64,000 bases of DNA from contig NZ_JAABOS010000003.1 in assembly GCF_010078235.1 (NCBI RefSeq), positions 186,001-250,000 of the forward strand, written 5' to 3'. Of this stretch, positions 35,923 through 46,144 are shown piece after piece. Each line of letters starts with the position of its first letter. Within the stretch, counting starts at the first letter, position 1. This DNA is from Cognatundibacterium crateris. Its GTDB lineage: Bacteria; Pseudomonadota; Gammaproteobacteria; Burkholderiales; Burkholderiaceae_D. A program made the position numbers and the translations under genes. Below the pieces are notes generated by a model, which was not told where the DNA came from, ran no database searches, and saw nothing but the letters and a program-made list of their open reading frames with translations.

Positions 35923-37218
35923 TTATAGAGGTGAACTCAATTCCCCCGCAATATAAGTCCGCTCCACAACGCGGTCATCGCCCAGCATGGCAAGCACAAA
36001 TAATTGCTCTTCGAGTGAATTCAGATGCGCGCTGCGGCGTGCCAGCAAAGGGGTAGCCTGAGGATTCAGGACGATGAAATCGGCTTCCTTGCCAGCTTCA
36101 AAATTGCCGATCAGATGATCCAGTTGCATGGCTTTTGCGCCACCCAGCGTGGCCAGATAAAACATTTGGCTGGCTGGCAGATAGCGTCCTCCCATGCGGG
36201 CGACTTTATACAGTTCGTTCATGGTCTGCAGCATAGAAAACGAAGTGCCGCCGCCAACGTCGGTCGCGACCGACAGCTGGACTTTGGCGGCATCGGCCGC
36301 ATCAAAATCAAATAAGCCGCTACCCAGGAACAGATTCGAAGTCGGGCATAAAGAGATGGCTGAACCGGTTTCTGCCATACGCGCACGGTCGGTATCATCG
36401 AGCCAGATACAGTGTGCATACATGGCGCGTTCGCGCATCAGGCCGAACTGATCGTAGATATCCAGATAGCTGCGCGCGTTGGGGAACAGCGATCTGGCCC
36501 ATGCACATTCATCTTTGTTTTCAGCGACATGGGTCTGGATGAAAGTATCGCGGTATTGTTGGGCTAGCTCCCCGGCTAATCCCAGTTGCTGTGTGGTAGA
36601 GGTAGGCGCAAAACGCGGTGTGATCGCATACAGCTGACGGCCATTGCCATGCCAGCGTTGTATCAGCGTTTCCGTATCCCGTGCGCCACTCTCTGCGGTA
36701 TCGCGTAAAAATTCCGGGCAATGTCGGTCCATCAGTACTTTACCAGTCACCATGCGCATATTACGCGCAGCGCTTTCGGTAAAAAATGCGTCTACCGATT
36801 CCTTATGCACGGTGCTGTACACCATGGCAGTCGTGGTGCCGCAGGCGCTGAGCTGATCCAGGAAAAATCGCGCCACTTCGCTCGCGTGTTCGCTATCCTC
36901 AAATTGCCGCTCGGTTGGAAAAGTGTATTGTTCCAGCCACGGCAGTAAGCCCGGTGCCGGCGAGGCGATCATATCCGTTTGCGGATAATGCACATGGCTG
37001 TCGATAAAACCCGGCATGATAATGCGGCCAGGCAGATGCTGGACCTCTAGCCCTGCCGGAATCTGTGCTTGCAGCTGAGTGTAGTCACCCGCTGCGACGA
37101 CCCTTCCTTCATTGATCAACAGCAGGCCATCCGTGTGCCAATGCAAGGCATCCGGGTGGTACTGAGGGTCGGCGCTAAAGTGCAGGATACTGGCGCGCAA
37201 GGCGAGTGTGGCTGTCAT
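35923..37218 (-). CDS. guaD: Guanine deaminase
   Basis: The enzyme converts guanine to xanthine plus ammonia, feeding the xanthine dehydrogenase encoded just upstream. The 431-residue amidohydrolase has zinc-binding and family motifs PGFIDSHVHYPQTD (HxH), LPWLEQYTFPTERQFED, a second His in QTHVAENKDE, MYAHCIWLDD and the final zinc Asp in LSVATDVGGGTSFSM. GuaD-type C-terminus with NFEAGKEADFIVLNP. The start overlaps the xdhB stop by 4 bp (ATGA), so the two genes are translationally coupled. Length matches typical GuaD (~430). Confidence 0.95.
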   Translation of the reverse strand: MTATLALRASILHFSADPQYHPDALHWHTDGLLLINEGRVVAAGDYTQLQAQIPAGLEVQHLPGRIIMPGFIDSHVHYPQTDMIASPAPGLLPWLEQYTFPTERQFEDSEHASEVARFFLDQLSACGTTTAMVYSTVHKESVDAFFTESAARNMRMVTGKVLMDRHCPEFLRDTAESGARDTETLIQRWHGNGRQLYAITPRFAPTSTTQQLGLAGELAQQYRDTFIQTHVAENKDECAWARSLFPNARSYLDIYDQFGLMRERAMYAHCIWLDDTDRARMAETGSAISLCPTSNLFLGSGLFDFDAADAAKVQLSVATDVGGGTSFSMLQTMNELYKVARMGGRYLPASQMFYLATLGGAKAMQLDHLIGNFEAGKEADFIVLNPQATPLLARRSAHLNSLEEQLFVLAMLGDDRVVERTYIAGELSSPL

Positions 37219-39542
37219 GATGCTTTCTGTGAGTTGATGGCCTGCACCGCGCGTAGTATCGCTTCCGGCGTGGCAGGTGCGGTCAGCGCTACGCTGATGT
37301 TCGCATCAGGATTCAGGCTGGCGATGGCATCGCGCAGCGCAAAGAAGACGGAAAACGCCAGTAACAAGGGCGGTTCGCCGACCGCTTTGGAGCGATGGAT
37401 GCTATCGGCACGGTTAGGCTTGTTGAATAATTTTACGCGGAAATCTTCAGGACAATCTGAGATGGCCGGGATTTTATAGGTAGACGGGGCATGCGTGGTC
37501 AGCTTACCCTGTGCATTCCACACCAGCTCTTCGCTGGTCAGCCAGCCCATACCCTGTATGAAGGCGCCTTCTACCTGACCGATGTCCAGCGCCGGATTCA
37601 GTGAATTACCTGCATCATATAAGGCATCGGCGCGTAACAGCTTCCATTCGCCGCTCAGGGTATCAACCAGCACTTCGGACACCGCTGCGCCATAGGCGAA
37701 ATACTGGAAAGGGCTGCCTTTCATGGCCTTGCCATCCCAGTGTAAGCCCGGTGTCGCATAAAAGCCGTCAGACCATAGCTGAACCCGCGCCAGATAGGCT
37801 TTTTGTACCAGATCGCTGAAAGTCATACTCCATTGATCTATCGTCACCTGGCCTGCTGCAAAACTCACTTGTTCAGCGCTGAGGCCAGACAAGCCTGCAG
37901 CAAATGCGGCCAGCCGCTCACGGATCTGGCTGGCTGCATGTTGCGCCGCCTTGCCGTTCAGATCAGCGCCGGTAGAGGCTGCGGTGGCTGAGGTATTCGC
38001 GACTTTAGAGGTGTCGGTCGCACTCACGCGTACCTGTGTCAGCGGGATGCCCAGCTCATGCGCCACCACCTGCGCCACCTTGGTGTTGACGCCTTGTCCC
38101 ATTTCTGTCCCGCCATGATTCACCAGTACCGAGCCATCCAGGTACACGTGAACCAGCGCCCCGGCCTGATTCAGATGCGTGACATTAAATGCGATACCGA
38201 ACTTATGCGGTGTCAGCGCGAGTCCTTTTTTTAAGACAGGACTGCTGGCATTGAATGCAGCAATCGCGCTGCGGCGCTGTTGGTATTCACTGCTAAGTTC
38301 TAACTCTGCGACTAATTCATGGATCACATTATCAGCCACGGTCTGGCCGTAATGCGTGACATTGCGTTCGCCGCTGTCGGGACGGTCGTAGAAATTCTGG
38401 CGTCTGACTTCCAGTGCATCTTTACCCAGGTAGCGTGCGATATCATCCATGATGTATTCAATCAGGATCGCACCTTGCGGCCCGCCAAAACCACGGAAAG
38501 CGGTATTTGACTGGGTATTGGTCTTCGCACACATGGCACGGATATCGACATCGGATAAAAAGTAGGTGTTATCCAGATGGCAGACTGCACGGGTTGCTAC
38601 CGGACCTGACAAGTCTGCTGAAAAGCCGGCGCGCGAAATCATGGCAACACGGATTCCCGTTAAACGTCCGTCATCATCGAAGCCAGCTTCATAGTCGTAG
38701 TGGAACTCATGCCGTTTACCGGTAACCAACATGTCGTCATCACGGTCGGCACGCAGCTTGACCGGACGTTGCAGCAGCCAGGCGCTTAGTGCTGCTGCGC
38801 CTGCCCACAAGGCAGACTGGGATTCTTTGCCGCCAAAGCCACCACCCATGCGGCGGCATTCCACCTGCACACTGTGTGAGGGAATATGCAGTGCATGCGC
38901 AACGACATGTTGCATTTCACTCGGATGCTGGGTGGAGCAGTAGACGTGCATGCCCTGCGCTTCTTTAGGAATAGCATAGGCAATTTGCCCTTCAAGATAA
39001 AACTGCTCCTGCCCACCGACCTGCCACTGACCTTGTATGCGATGCTTAGCTTGCAGCAAAGCCTGTTCCGCATCGCCACGTCGCAATGCCATAGGCGGTA
39101 ACACATAGCTGCCAGCTGCGTGTGCCGCGCGCGGATCGAGTACCGCGGGCAGGGCTTCCACTTTAAATTGGGCTAAACGCGCTGCGCTGCGCGCCTGCTG
39201 ATGGCTGTTGGCGACCACCACAAACACCGGCTGCCCCAGATATTCGACTGTATCCTGCGCCAGAATAGGGTCGTCTTTCAGGATAGGGCCGCACTGGTTA
39301 TCCCCAGGGAAATCACTGGCGGTGAATACCGCAACCACACCCGGTGACGCACGCACCGCATCCAGATTCAGTTCCAGCAGTCTGGCATGCGCATATGGTG
39401 ACAAGCCCAGTGCCGCATGCAGGGTGCCGTGCAATTCCGGTATATCGTCGGTATAGCTGGCTGTTCCGCATACATGCAGATGCGCCGATTCGTGCGGATG
39501 GGATACGCCAACTTCAGCCCAGTTCATAGCGCTGGATTTCAT
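37215..39542 (-). CDS. xdhB: Xanthine dehydrogenase, molybdopterin-binding subunit
   Basis: This 775-residue subunit oxidises hypoxanthine to xanthine and xanthine to urate at its molybdenum centre. Landmarks: HVCGTASYTDDIPELHGTLH (N-terminal entry), QEQFYLEGQIAYAIPKE (conserved Gln/Glu region), GGGFGGKESQSALWAGAAAL, FRGFGGPQGAILIEYIMDDI, GTEMGQGVNTKVAQVVAHEL and the catalytic Glu zone in SKAVGEPPLLLAFSVFFALR (KAVGEPP). It overlaps xdhA by 4 bp (ATGA) at its start and guaD by 4 bp at its end. This gives a tight xdhA-xdhB-guaD unit in which the usual xdhC is absent. Confidence 0.96.
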   Translation of the reverse strand: MKSSAMNWAEVGVSHPHESAHLHVCGTASYTDDIPELHGTLHAALGLSPYAHARLLELNLDAVRASPGVVAVFTASDFPGDNQCGPILKDDPILAQDTVEYLGQPVFVVVANSHQQARSAARLAQFKVEALPAVLDPRAAHAAGSYVLPPMALRRGDAEQALLQAKHRIQGQWQVGGQEQFYLEGQIAYAIPKEAQGMHVYCSTQHPSEMQHVVAHALHIPSHSVQVECRRMGGGFGGKESQSALWAGAAALSAWLLQRPVKLRADRDDDMLVTGKRHEFHYDYEAGFDDDGRLTGIRVAMISRAGFSADLSGPVATRAVCHLDNTYFLSDVDIRAMCAKTNTQSNTAFRGFGGPQGAILIEYIMDDIARYLGKDALEVRRQNFYDRPDSGERNVTHYGQTVADNVIHELVAELELSSEYQQRRSAIAAFNASSPVLKKGLALTPHKFGIAFNVTHLNQAGALVHVYLDGSVLVNHGGTEMGQGVNTKVAQVVAHELGIPLTQVRVSATDTSKVANTSATAASTGADLNGKAAQHAASQIRERLAAFAAGLSGLSAEQVSFAAGQVTIDQWSMTFSDLVQKAYLARVQLWSDGFYATPGLHWDGKAMKGSPFQYFAYGAAVSEVLVDTLSGEWKLLRADALYDAGNSLNPALDIGQVEGAFIQGMGWLTSEELVWNAQGKLTTHAPSTYKIPAISDCPEDFRVKLFNKPNRADSIHRSKAVGEPPLLLAFSVFFALRDAIASLNPDANISVALTAPATPEAILRAVQAINSQKAS

Positions 39543-41035
39543 ACTCGCTCCATCTGGTCAGCGACCGCAAAAACATTCGTGTGTGAGGCTGGTGACGCCA
39601 GTCCGGCGCGGGTTTCCAGCCAAAAGCGTTTCAGCAGATTCTGTGCGCTCAGCAAACGGTATTCAGCACTTGCACGCATGTCTGACAAAGGCTGAAAGTC
39701 GTTCGCCAGTGCCGTCATTGCAGCCTGCAAATGGGCTTCATCCCATGCTTGTCCTTCCAGCGCCAGTTCAGCCTGCGTCGCACGTTTGGGCGTGGCAGCC
39801 ATGCCACCGTAGGCGATGCGGACTTGCTGTAGTTTGTTGTCCACTAAGCGTGCGGAAAATGCGGCACATACCGCAGAGATATCCTGGTCATAGCGTTTAG
39901 CCAGTTTATAGGTGCGGAACAGTCTTGGCGATTGTGGCGGCAACTCAGGCAGAGGAATCCGGATCGCACTGACGATTTCATCGCCGCGCAAATCTTTCTT
40001 CTGATAAGCCAGATAAAAGTCTTCCAGTGCCAGGTGCCGCTGACCGGACAGGCTGCTCAAAACGATTTGCGCACCCAATGCAATCAGCCAAGGCATAGAG
40101 TCGCCTATTGGGGAGCCATTGGCCACATTGCCGCCCAGCGTACCCGCATGGCGTATCGGCAGCGATGCAAAGCGCTGCGCTAATTCACCAAGCTGATCGG
40201 GGTAATATGTACACAGGCGTTGGTAAGCCTGATCCAGCGTCACGCCGGCGCCGATTTCCAGCATATCGCCTTGCTCACGGATGGACTGCAACTCCTTCAC
40301 TTTTCCCAGCGAGATCAGATGCGGTAAAGCGCGGAATTGCTTGGTCACCCAAAGGCCGATATCGGTGCCGCCTGCAAGCAGCACGGCATCAGGATGTGCT
40401 GCTCTTAATTCCAGCAATTCTTGCAAATTCTGCGGCGCATCAAAACGCTGACCTTCATGTTCCACGCGCAGACTGTGTTCACGTTCTAACAGACCTAGTT
40501 GCTGCGCCAGCGCCTGACTATTGAATTTGACGCGTGGCAGTTGTTCCATCCTGTAGGCAGCGTCGATGATGGGCCGGTAGCCAGTGCAACGGCACAAATT
40601 GCCAGACAGCGCGATGTTGATGGTTTTGCGGTTCAGTGGCGTCTGACTTTCCTCACGCTGCAGATACAAATCCCATAAGGACATCACAAAGCCTGGCGTG
40701 CAAAATCCACATTGTGAGCCGTGGCATTCCACCAGCGCCTGCTGTACCGGATGCAGTTGCCGGGCTTGTTGTAGATCCTCAACGGTAAAGACTGCTTTGC
40801 CATCAATTGCTGGCAGAAACTGCAAACAAGCGTTAACAGACTTCATTTCCAGCTTGCCATCACGCAGTTCACCCACTACAACGGTACAAGCACCACAATC
40901 ACCTTCAGCACAACCTTCTTTCGTCCCTGTGCAATGCAAATCTTCGCGCAGGTGCTGCAACAGCGTGCGGGTTGGTGATACCTGAGTCACCTCACGGACT
41001 TGTTGTTGAAACAGATAACGAATCGGCGCAGACAT
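39539..41035 (-). CDS. xdhA: Xanthine dehydrogenase, FAD and iron-sulfur subunit
   Basis: The ATG at 41035 with GGAGA just upstream replaces a longer frame; the product has 498 residues. The N-terminal [2Fe-2S] domains have cysteines in CTGTKEGCAEGDCGACTVVV and NACLQFLP, and in CHGSQCGFCTPGFVMSLWDL and LCRCTGYRPI. The FAD domain (~200-370) includes LLAGGTDIGLWVTKQFR and the FAD-binding HAGTLGGNVANGSPIGDSMP, followed by a CO_deh_flav_C domain. Together with XdhB it forms the bacterial xanthine dehydrogenase transferring electrons to NAD. It is the first gene of the operon. Confidence 0.95.
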   Translation of the reverse strand: MSAPIRYLFQQQVREVTQVSPTRTLLQHLREDLHCTGTKEGCAEGDCGACTVVVGELRDGKLEMKSVNACLQFLPAIDGKAVFTVEDLQQARQLHPVQQALVECHGSQCGFCTPGFVMSLWDLYLQREESQTPLNRKTINIALSGNLCRCTGYRPIIDAAYRMEQLPRVKFNSQALAQQLGLLEREHSLRVEHEGQRFDAPQNLQELLELRAAHPDAVLLAGGTDIGLWVTKQFRALPHLISLGKVKELQSIREQGDMLEIGAGVTLDQAYQRLCTYYPDQLGELAQRFASLPIRHAGTLGGNVANGSPIGDSMPWLIALGAQIVLSSLSGQRHLALEDFYLAYQKKDLRGDEIVSAIRIPLPELPPQSPRLFRTYKLAKRYDQDISAVCAAFSARLVDNKLQQVRIAYGGMAATPKRATQAELALEGQAWDEAHLQAAMTALANDFQPLSDMRASAEYRLLSAQNLLKRFWLETRAGLASPASHTNVFAVADQMERV

Positions 41036-41544
41036 GGCGTCTCCATGAAAAGTTGTTGTGAAAGTGCAGCTCAGTGTCAGAATTTTTGAATGCAACACAG
41101 GTTAGCATTTCCATAAACCCAGATTCATATCATTTAGATGATGCGCGTTATCAAGAGCCAAATGCTTGCAGGTAAATCGCAGTAATTCCCGCATCTAAAG
41201 CAAAGAAAATTCAGACATTTTGCAGTTGGCAGCGTAAAAAGTGACTGCACAAAAATAGTGCAATTAATTAGTTTGCCTGAAATCAGATTTTGTATTGTCA
41301 GAGGTGCATAAAAAGTGCCGCTTTACTTTGATAAAACTCCAAAAAAGCGATTGCCACGCGGCAAAATTAAAGTATATTTGTTACATATTCCCTGAATAGT
41401 CTTTTTTTGTCGGAAGTTCGCTTTGGTTTGCGCCGGTGAGGATGAAAAAAATCAGTGGTTTTGCTTCCTGGTCCTGCTGTGCAGTGTTTCAGTTTTCATG
41501 GCGGGATTTTGTTCTTGTTTTACTTTTTCATACCAGTCACGTAC
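41036..41544. other. Divergent intergenic region between xdhA and a chemoreceptor gene
   Basis: This is 509 bp with no supported gene. It is AT-rich with several AAAAAGTG-like stretches (41236-41250, 41310-41320). It must hold the xdh operon promoter (leftwards) and the chemoreceptor promoter (rightwards), but no consensus boxes could be assigned with confidence. A FliA-type (TAAAG-N15-GCCGATAA) promoter was not found. Confidence 0.5.
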
Positions 41545-43290
41545 ATGAATTTTTCAAATATGACCGTTAGCAAGCGTCTGGGGTTAGGTTTCGCTCTGGT
41601 ATTAGCTTTTCTTATTGCCGTAACTATTGTCGGCATTACCCAGATGTCCAGAATTCAGGGGCGACTGGAAAAAATCGTCAATGTCAGCAATGTAGAAACC
41701 CGCCTTGCCTTGGATATGCGTGCGATTGTGTATGATCGCATGGTGTCACTGCGTAATCTGACGCTGTTAAACGATGCCGCAGATATGGAAAAAGATCTGG
41801 CGAAAATCGCGGAACAGACTAAAAAGTATGCGGACGCCAATGACAAGCTGTTTAAACTGATAGAAGCAGAAGGCAGCACTACGCCAGAGAAAAAAACACT
41901 GCTCGATAAGCTGAAAGAAAAAGAAACTGCAGCTGCTTCTTTGCCAGCCAAAGCGCAGGAATTAGGCCTGGCAAATAATCCTGAAGTCGCAACTATTACC
42001 CTGATCAAAAAAGTACGTCCGGTACAGCAAGCCTGGTTAGACACCCTGGATGAACTGGTCACACTGGAAGATAAGATTAATAATGAAGTGGCTGAAGAAG
42101 CCAAATCAGCCTTTGGTTCCGCGACCCGCTGGATGTTGTTGCTGGGTGCACTGGCAACTGTTGGCGGTATCGCTGCAGCCGTTTTCATCAGCCGCAGCCT
42201 GCTCAAGCAACTCGGCGGTGAACCTGATTATGCGGCTCAGATCGCTGGTCAGATTGCAGCCGGTGAACTGACTGCTCCGATAGACATCAGCCACGGCGAC
42301 AACGACAGCCTGGTCGCCGAAATGAAAAAAATGCGTGACAGTCTGGTGCACATCGTGGCTCAGGTACGTTCAGGCACAGATACTATCGCCACAGCATCCA
42401 GCGAAATCGCGACCGGTAATCTGGATCTGTCTTCCCGTACTGAGCAGCAAGCCAGCTCATTGGAAAAAACCACTTCGTCCATGCGTGAACTGACTTCGAC
42501 CGTGAAGCAAAATGCGGACAATGCACGCGAAGCGAATCAACTGGCCGCATCGGCATCGGAAGTTGCGCGTCAGGGTGGTGTGGTAGTGGCCCAAGTGGTC
42601 GACACCATGGGCTCTATCAATGAGTCGTCCAAGAAAATCGTCGACATCATCAGTGTGATTGATGGTATTGCGTTCCAGACCAATATTCTGGCGCTGAATG
42701 CAGCGGTAGAAGCGGCACGTGCGGGTGAACAGGGTCGTGGCTTTGCAGTGGTGGCAGCGGAAGTTCGTAATCTGGCACAACGCAGTGCGGCAGCGGCCAA
42801 GGAAATTAAAACCCTGATCGATACCTCGGTTGAGAAAGTCGAAGTCGGTACTAAACTGGTAGGACAAGCCGGTGTGACGATAGATCAGGTGGTCAGCAGT
42901 GTTAAACATGTGACCGACATCATTGCCGAAATTACGGCAGCGAGTCAGGAACAAAGCGTGGGTATTGAGCAGGTCAATCATGCCATAATCGAGATGGATG
43001 GCGTGACCCAGCAAAATGCTGCATTGGTAGAACAAGCGGCGGCAGCAGCGCAGAGTCTGCAGGATCAGGCGGCAGAACTGGCGAAAGTAGTCAGTGTATT
43101 TAAACTGGATGCCAACGAAGGCTATTCGTCCTACCAGGCAGCAGCGGTGCCGGTTCATACACCGCAAGCGCGTCGTGTAGAGCCAGTCAGCGTAAAACCT
43201 AAGGCAAAGCCAGCTTCTGTGAAGTCTCTGCCAGCGGCGAAACCTGTATCCAGGAAAGCAGCTGCTGATGATGATTGGGAAGAGTTTTAA
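41545..43290 (+). CDS. Methyl-accepting chemotaxis protein with 4-helix-bundle-type sensor
   Basis: The start at 41545 ([20 protein letters not shown]) is chosen over a longer hydrophobic frame; the product has 581 residues. A membrane helix (~10-31) and a periplasmic 4HB_MCP-type helical sensor (~35-190) precede a second membrane helix ([20 protein letters not shown]). HAMP follows ([20 protein letters not shown]), then the MCP signalling hairpin with [20 protein letters not shown] and [20 protein letters not shown]. The C-terminus ends DDDWEEF, an aromatic pentapeptide of the type that tethers CheR/CheB. No Shine-Dalgarno was recognised. Confidence 0.93.
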   Translation: MNFSNMTVSKRLGLGFALVLAFLIAVTIVGITQMSRIQGRLEKIVNVSNVETRLALDMRAIVYDRMVSLRNLTLLNDAADMEKDLAKIAEQTKKYADANDKLFKLIEAEGSTTPEKKTLLDKLKEKETAAASLPAKAQELGLANNPEVATITLIKKVRPVQQAWLDTLDELVTLEDKINNEVAEEAKSAFGSATRWMLLLGALATVGGIAAAVFISRSLLKQLGGEPDYAAQIAGQIAAGELTAPIDISHGDNDSLVAEMKKMRDSLVHIVAQVRSGTDTIATASSEIATGNLDLSSRTEQQASSLEKTTSSMRELTSTVKQNADNAREANQLAASASEVARQGGVVVAQVVDTMGSINESSKKIVDIISVIDGIAFQTNILALNAAVEAARAGEQGRGFAVVAAEVRNLAQRSAAAAKEIKTLIDTSVEKVEVGTKLVGQAGVTIDQVVSSVKHVTDIIAEITAASQEQSVGIEQVNHAIIEMDGVTQQNAALVEQAAAAAQSLQDQAAELAKVVSVFKLDANEGYSSYQAAAVPVHTPQARRVEPVSVKPKAKPASVKSLPAAKPVSRKAAADDDWEEF

Positions 43291-43357
43291 CTGAGTTAGC
43301 GCCCGCTCGCGCTGCTGGCGGGGCAGTCACAACAATTCCTGTTTATTTTTACCAGAA

Positions 43358-43720
43358 ATGAAAAGAAACGATATGATGAAATCTCTGCGCTCCTCCCTCC
43401 TCCCTGCCATGTTACTGGTGGCAGCATCCAATGCGATGGCTGCAGACACTGCGCCTGTCATGGACAGTAAATCCTGCGAGCCGCCGAAGTATCCTAAGGC
43501 TGCCCTGATCAACGAGGAAACCGGCACGGTCACTATGGGTTTTCTGGTTGGTACAGACGGTAAAGTGGTTGATTCCAAAGTCGAGAAATCCAGCGGCTCT
43601 AAGAGCCTGGATAAAGCGGCGCTGACGGCGTTGGCGCAGTGCAAATTCAGACCTGGTACTAAGGATGGTAAGGCGGATCAGGCCTGGGCTAAGGTGGATT
43701 TCGTCTGGAAGCTGGAATAA
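43358..43720 (+). CDS. Exported single-domain TonB C-terminal-like protein
   Basis: This 120-residue protein has a signal peptide (SSLLPAMLLVAASNAMAADT) and then a complete TonB C-terminal fold: CEPPKYPKAALINEETGTVT, GFLVGTDGKVVDSKVEKSSG, LDKAALTALAQCKFRPGTKD and VDFVWKLE. It lacks the TonB membrane anchor and proline-rich linker. It may be a free periplasmic energy-transducer-like domain or a protein-interaction module. Two cysteines (SCEPP, QCKF) could form a disulfide. The second ATG pair at 43373 is an alternative start. The gene ends in a bidirectional terminator. Confidence 0.8.
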   Translation: MKRNDMMKSLRSSLLPAMLLVAASNAMAADTAPVMDSKSCEPPKYPKAALINEETGTVTMGFLVGTDGKVVDSKVEKSSGSKSLDKAALTALAQCKFRPGTKDGKADQAWAKVDFVWKLE

Positions 43721-43738
43721 GTGATTAAGTAGTTCAAT

Positions 43739-43768
43739 AAAAAAGAGCGCCGCGGCGCTCTTTTTTAT
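43739..43768. terminator. Bidirectional Rho-independent terminator between convergent genes
   Basis: GAGCGCC (43745-43751), loop GC, GGCGCTC (43754-43760), flanked by A6 on the left and T6 on the right, so it can serve both the TonB-domain gene and the M3 peptidase gene. Confidence 0.92.
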
Positions 43769-43799
43769 TGACGGGGCAAACTTCTGCCCCGGTTAAGTC

Positions 43800-45953
43800 T
43801 TATTTCAAACCACGGCGTAACAGCAGCGGTTCTATCTTGGGATCACGTCCACGGAACTGACGGAAAGACTCCATCGGATCAATACTGCCGCCGCGTGACA
43901 GCAATTGCTGACGGAACCAGTCGCCGTTTTTACGGTTCAGACCACCCTGCTCATGGAACCATTCCACCGTGTCTGCATCCAGCACTTCACTCCACAGATA
44001 GGCGTAGTAGCCAGCGGAATAGCCACCGCCAAAGATATGCGAGAAATACGTGGTGCGGTAACGCGGTGGTACCGGTGCAAAATCGACACCCATGTCTTTC
44101 AAGGCAGCCTGCTCAAACGCGATTGCGTCGCCAGGGATCTGCGCCGGCGTCAGCTGATGCCAGCGTTGATCCAGTAAAGAAGCGGCGATGTATTCCGTCG
44201 TGGTGTAACCCTGATTGAATTTTTTGCTGGCTGCGACTTTGTCCAGCAAAGTCTGCGGAATCGGTGCGCCGGTCTGGTAGTGTTTTGCATAATTTTTCAG
44301 CACTTCCGGCCAGGTCGCCCACATTTCATTGACCTGGGATGGATATTCCACAAAGTCGCGCGGCACATTGGTACCGGAGAAGCGTGGATACTTCACATTA
44401 GAGAACAAGCCGTGCAGCGCATGGCCGAATTCATGGAAGGCGGTTTTGACTTCATCCACAGTCAGCAGCGTTGGTTCGCCCGCTGGCGGCTGAGGAATAT
44501 TCAAATGATTTGCGATCACTGGCTTCTTGCCGAACAAATGCGATTGTTCGACATAAGAATTCATCCAGGCACCGCCGCGTTTGCTGTCACGCGCATACAT
44601 GTCAGCGAGGAACAGCGCCATCGGCTTACCATCGGCATCAAAAATCTCATAGACGCGTACGCTAGGGTGATAGACCGGCAAGTCTTTGCGTTCTTTGAAG
44701 GTAATGCCATACAGCTTGGTCGCCGCAAAGAACACGCCTTTTTCCAATACCTGGTTCAACTCAAAATAGGGACGTAACTGACCGTCATCAAATGCGTATT
44801 TTTCTTTACGCAATTGTTCGGTGTAGTAGGCCCAGTCCCAGGCTGCGAGCTGAAAGCCACCTTGTTTGGCATCGATCAGCTTCTGCAATTCACCGGCCTC
44901 TGCCTTGGCATTGGCCACTGCTGCCGGTGCCAGGCCGCTCAGCATCTTGTTGACCGCTGTGCTGGTCTTGGCAGTTTCATCTTCCAGTCCATAATCGGCA
45001 TAGTGTGCATAGCCCAGCAATTGTGCGCGTTCTGCACGCAGACGTGCCAGTTCGATGGCGATCTTGCGGTTGTCATTTTCACCGCCATGGCTGCCGCGAT
45101 TGACCGAGGCTTCATGCAGGCGTTGGCGGATTTCGCGCTTTTCCAGACTGGCGATAGCCGGTTGTCCGGTGGTATTCATCAAAGGAATCAGGAATTTACC
45201 ATCCATGCCCTTGGCCTTGGCGGCGGCAGCAGCGATCTGGATTTCCGCATCCGATAAACCGGCCAGATCTTCTTTATGTTCCAAAACCAGCGCCGAGGAA
45301 TTGGTTTCCTTTAAGACGTTCTGGCTGAATTGATTACCCAGCGTCGCCAGTTGCGCATTCAGGGCTTTCAGCTTGTCTTTTTGGGTCGCGTCCAGTTTGG
45401 CACCGGCACGTACAAAATCGGTGTAGTAACGGTCCAGCAAGCGTGAGGACTCGGCATCCAGTTTCAATTGATCGCGTACTTTGACGATTTGCTCGATACG
45501 CGCAAACAGCTTGTCATTCAGCGAAATCAAATCCTGATGCGCAGATAATTTCGGCGCCATCTCGCTGGATAAGGCTTCCAGCACCGGATTGGTATGGGTC
45601 GCGGTCAGATTGAAGAAGATCGTGCTGACACGGTTCAGGGTCTGGCCTGAGCGTTCCAATGCCACGATGGTGTTTTCAAAGCTGGGTTTGGCGCGGTTAT
45701 TCGCAATCGCCGCGATTTCTTTTTCGTGTACACGGATAGCGCTGGCAAAGGCTGGCGCAAAATGTTCGTTGCGGATCTTGTTAAATGCCGGTAATTCATA
45801 TGCCAGGGTGCTGGCGGCCAACAAAGGATTGTGCGCGGCACGGGCTACGGATGCCGGTTTGCTGCTGGCGGTCTGGGCAGGCGCTGTTTCATCTGCATAG
45901 CTGGTCTGGATAGTCAGCGCAGAGCACAACAGCATGAGCAGGGTTTTGTTCAT
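43800..45953 (-). CDS. M3 family oligopeptidase / peptidyl-dipeptidase (Dcp-like)
   Basis: The start at 45953 gives an exported protein of 717 residues with signal peptide NKTLLMLLCSALTIQTSYAD. The thimet-type zinc motif is VKTAFHEFGHALHGLFSNVK (HEFGH), with downstream Glu in FVEYPSQVNEMWATWPEVL. Dcp-type features include FSGTNVPRDFVEYPSQ and YSAGYYAYLWSEVLDADT. It probably trims dipeptides from peptides in the periplasm, extending the peptide catabolism capacity of this region. It terminates at the bidirectional hairpin; no Shine-Dalgarno was recognised. Confidence 0.94.
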   Translation of the reverse strand: MNKTLLMLLCSALTIQTSYADETAPAQTASSKPASVARAAHNPLLAASTLAYELPAFNKIRNEHFAPAFASAIRVHEKEIAAIANNRAKPSFENTIVALERSGQTLNRVSTIFFNLTATHTNPVLEALSSEMAPKLSAHQDLISLNDKLFARIEQIVKVRDQLKLDAESSRLLDRYYTDFVRAGAKLDATQKDKLKALNAQLATLGNQFSQNVLKETNSSALVLEHKEDLAGLSDAEIQIAAAAAKAKGMDGKFLIPLMNTTGQPAIASLEKREIRQRLHEASVNRGSHGGENDNRKIAIELARLRAERAQLLGYAHYADYGLEDETAKTSTAVNKMLSGLAPAAVANAKAEAGELQKLIDAKQGGFQLAAWDWAYYTEQLRKEKYAFDDGQLRPYFELNQVLEKGVFFAATKLYGITFKERKDLPVYHPSVRVYEIFDADGKPMALFLADMYARDSKRGGAWMNSYVEQSHLFGKKPVIANHLNIPQPPAGEPTLLTVDEVKTAFHEFGHALHGLFSNVKYPRFSGTNVPRDFVEYPSQVNEMWATWPEVLKNYAKHYQTGAPIPQTLLDKVAASKKFNQGYTTTEYIAASLLDQRWHQLTPAQIPGDAIAFEQAALKDMGVDFAPVPPRYRTTYFSHIFGGGYSAGYYAYLWSEVLDADTVEWFHEQGGLNRKNGDWFRQQLLSRGGSIDPMESFRQFRGRDPKIEPLLLRRGLK

Positions 45954-46144
45954 GACTGGATATGAGGAAAAAAAGAATAAGGGAACAGAGCATAGCATCA
46001 GACCGCAGATACGGAAAAAAAATCCGCGTTGTTGGATACTGGCTGGTGTGTTTGCGCGGTCAGCGCGGGAAACTGGAGGGCGTAGCTCAGCTCAAGTCCG
46101 CTGCCACGTCTATGGGCAGCGGTGAATGGTGACGCAGTGTGTGT

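Noticed and set aside
42457-43167. 236-codon minus-strand ORF
   Set aside because: It is antisense to the highly conserved MCP signalling hairpin, which makes long shadow frames; the sense strand is certain.
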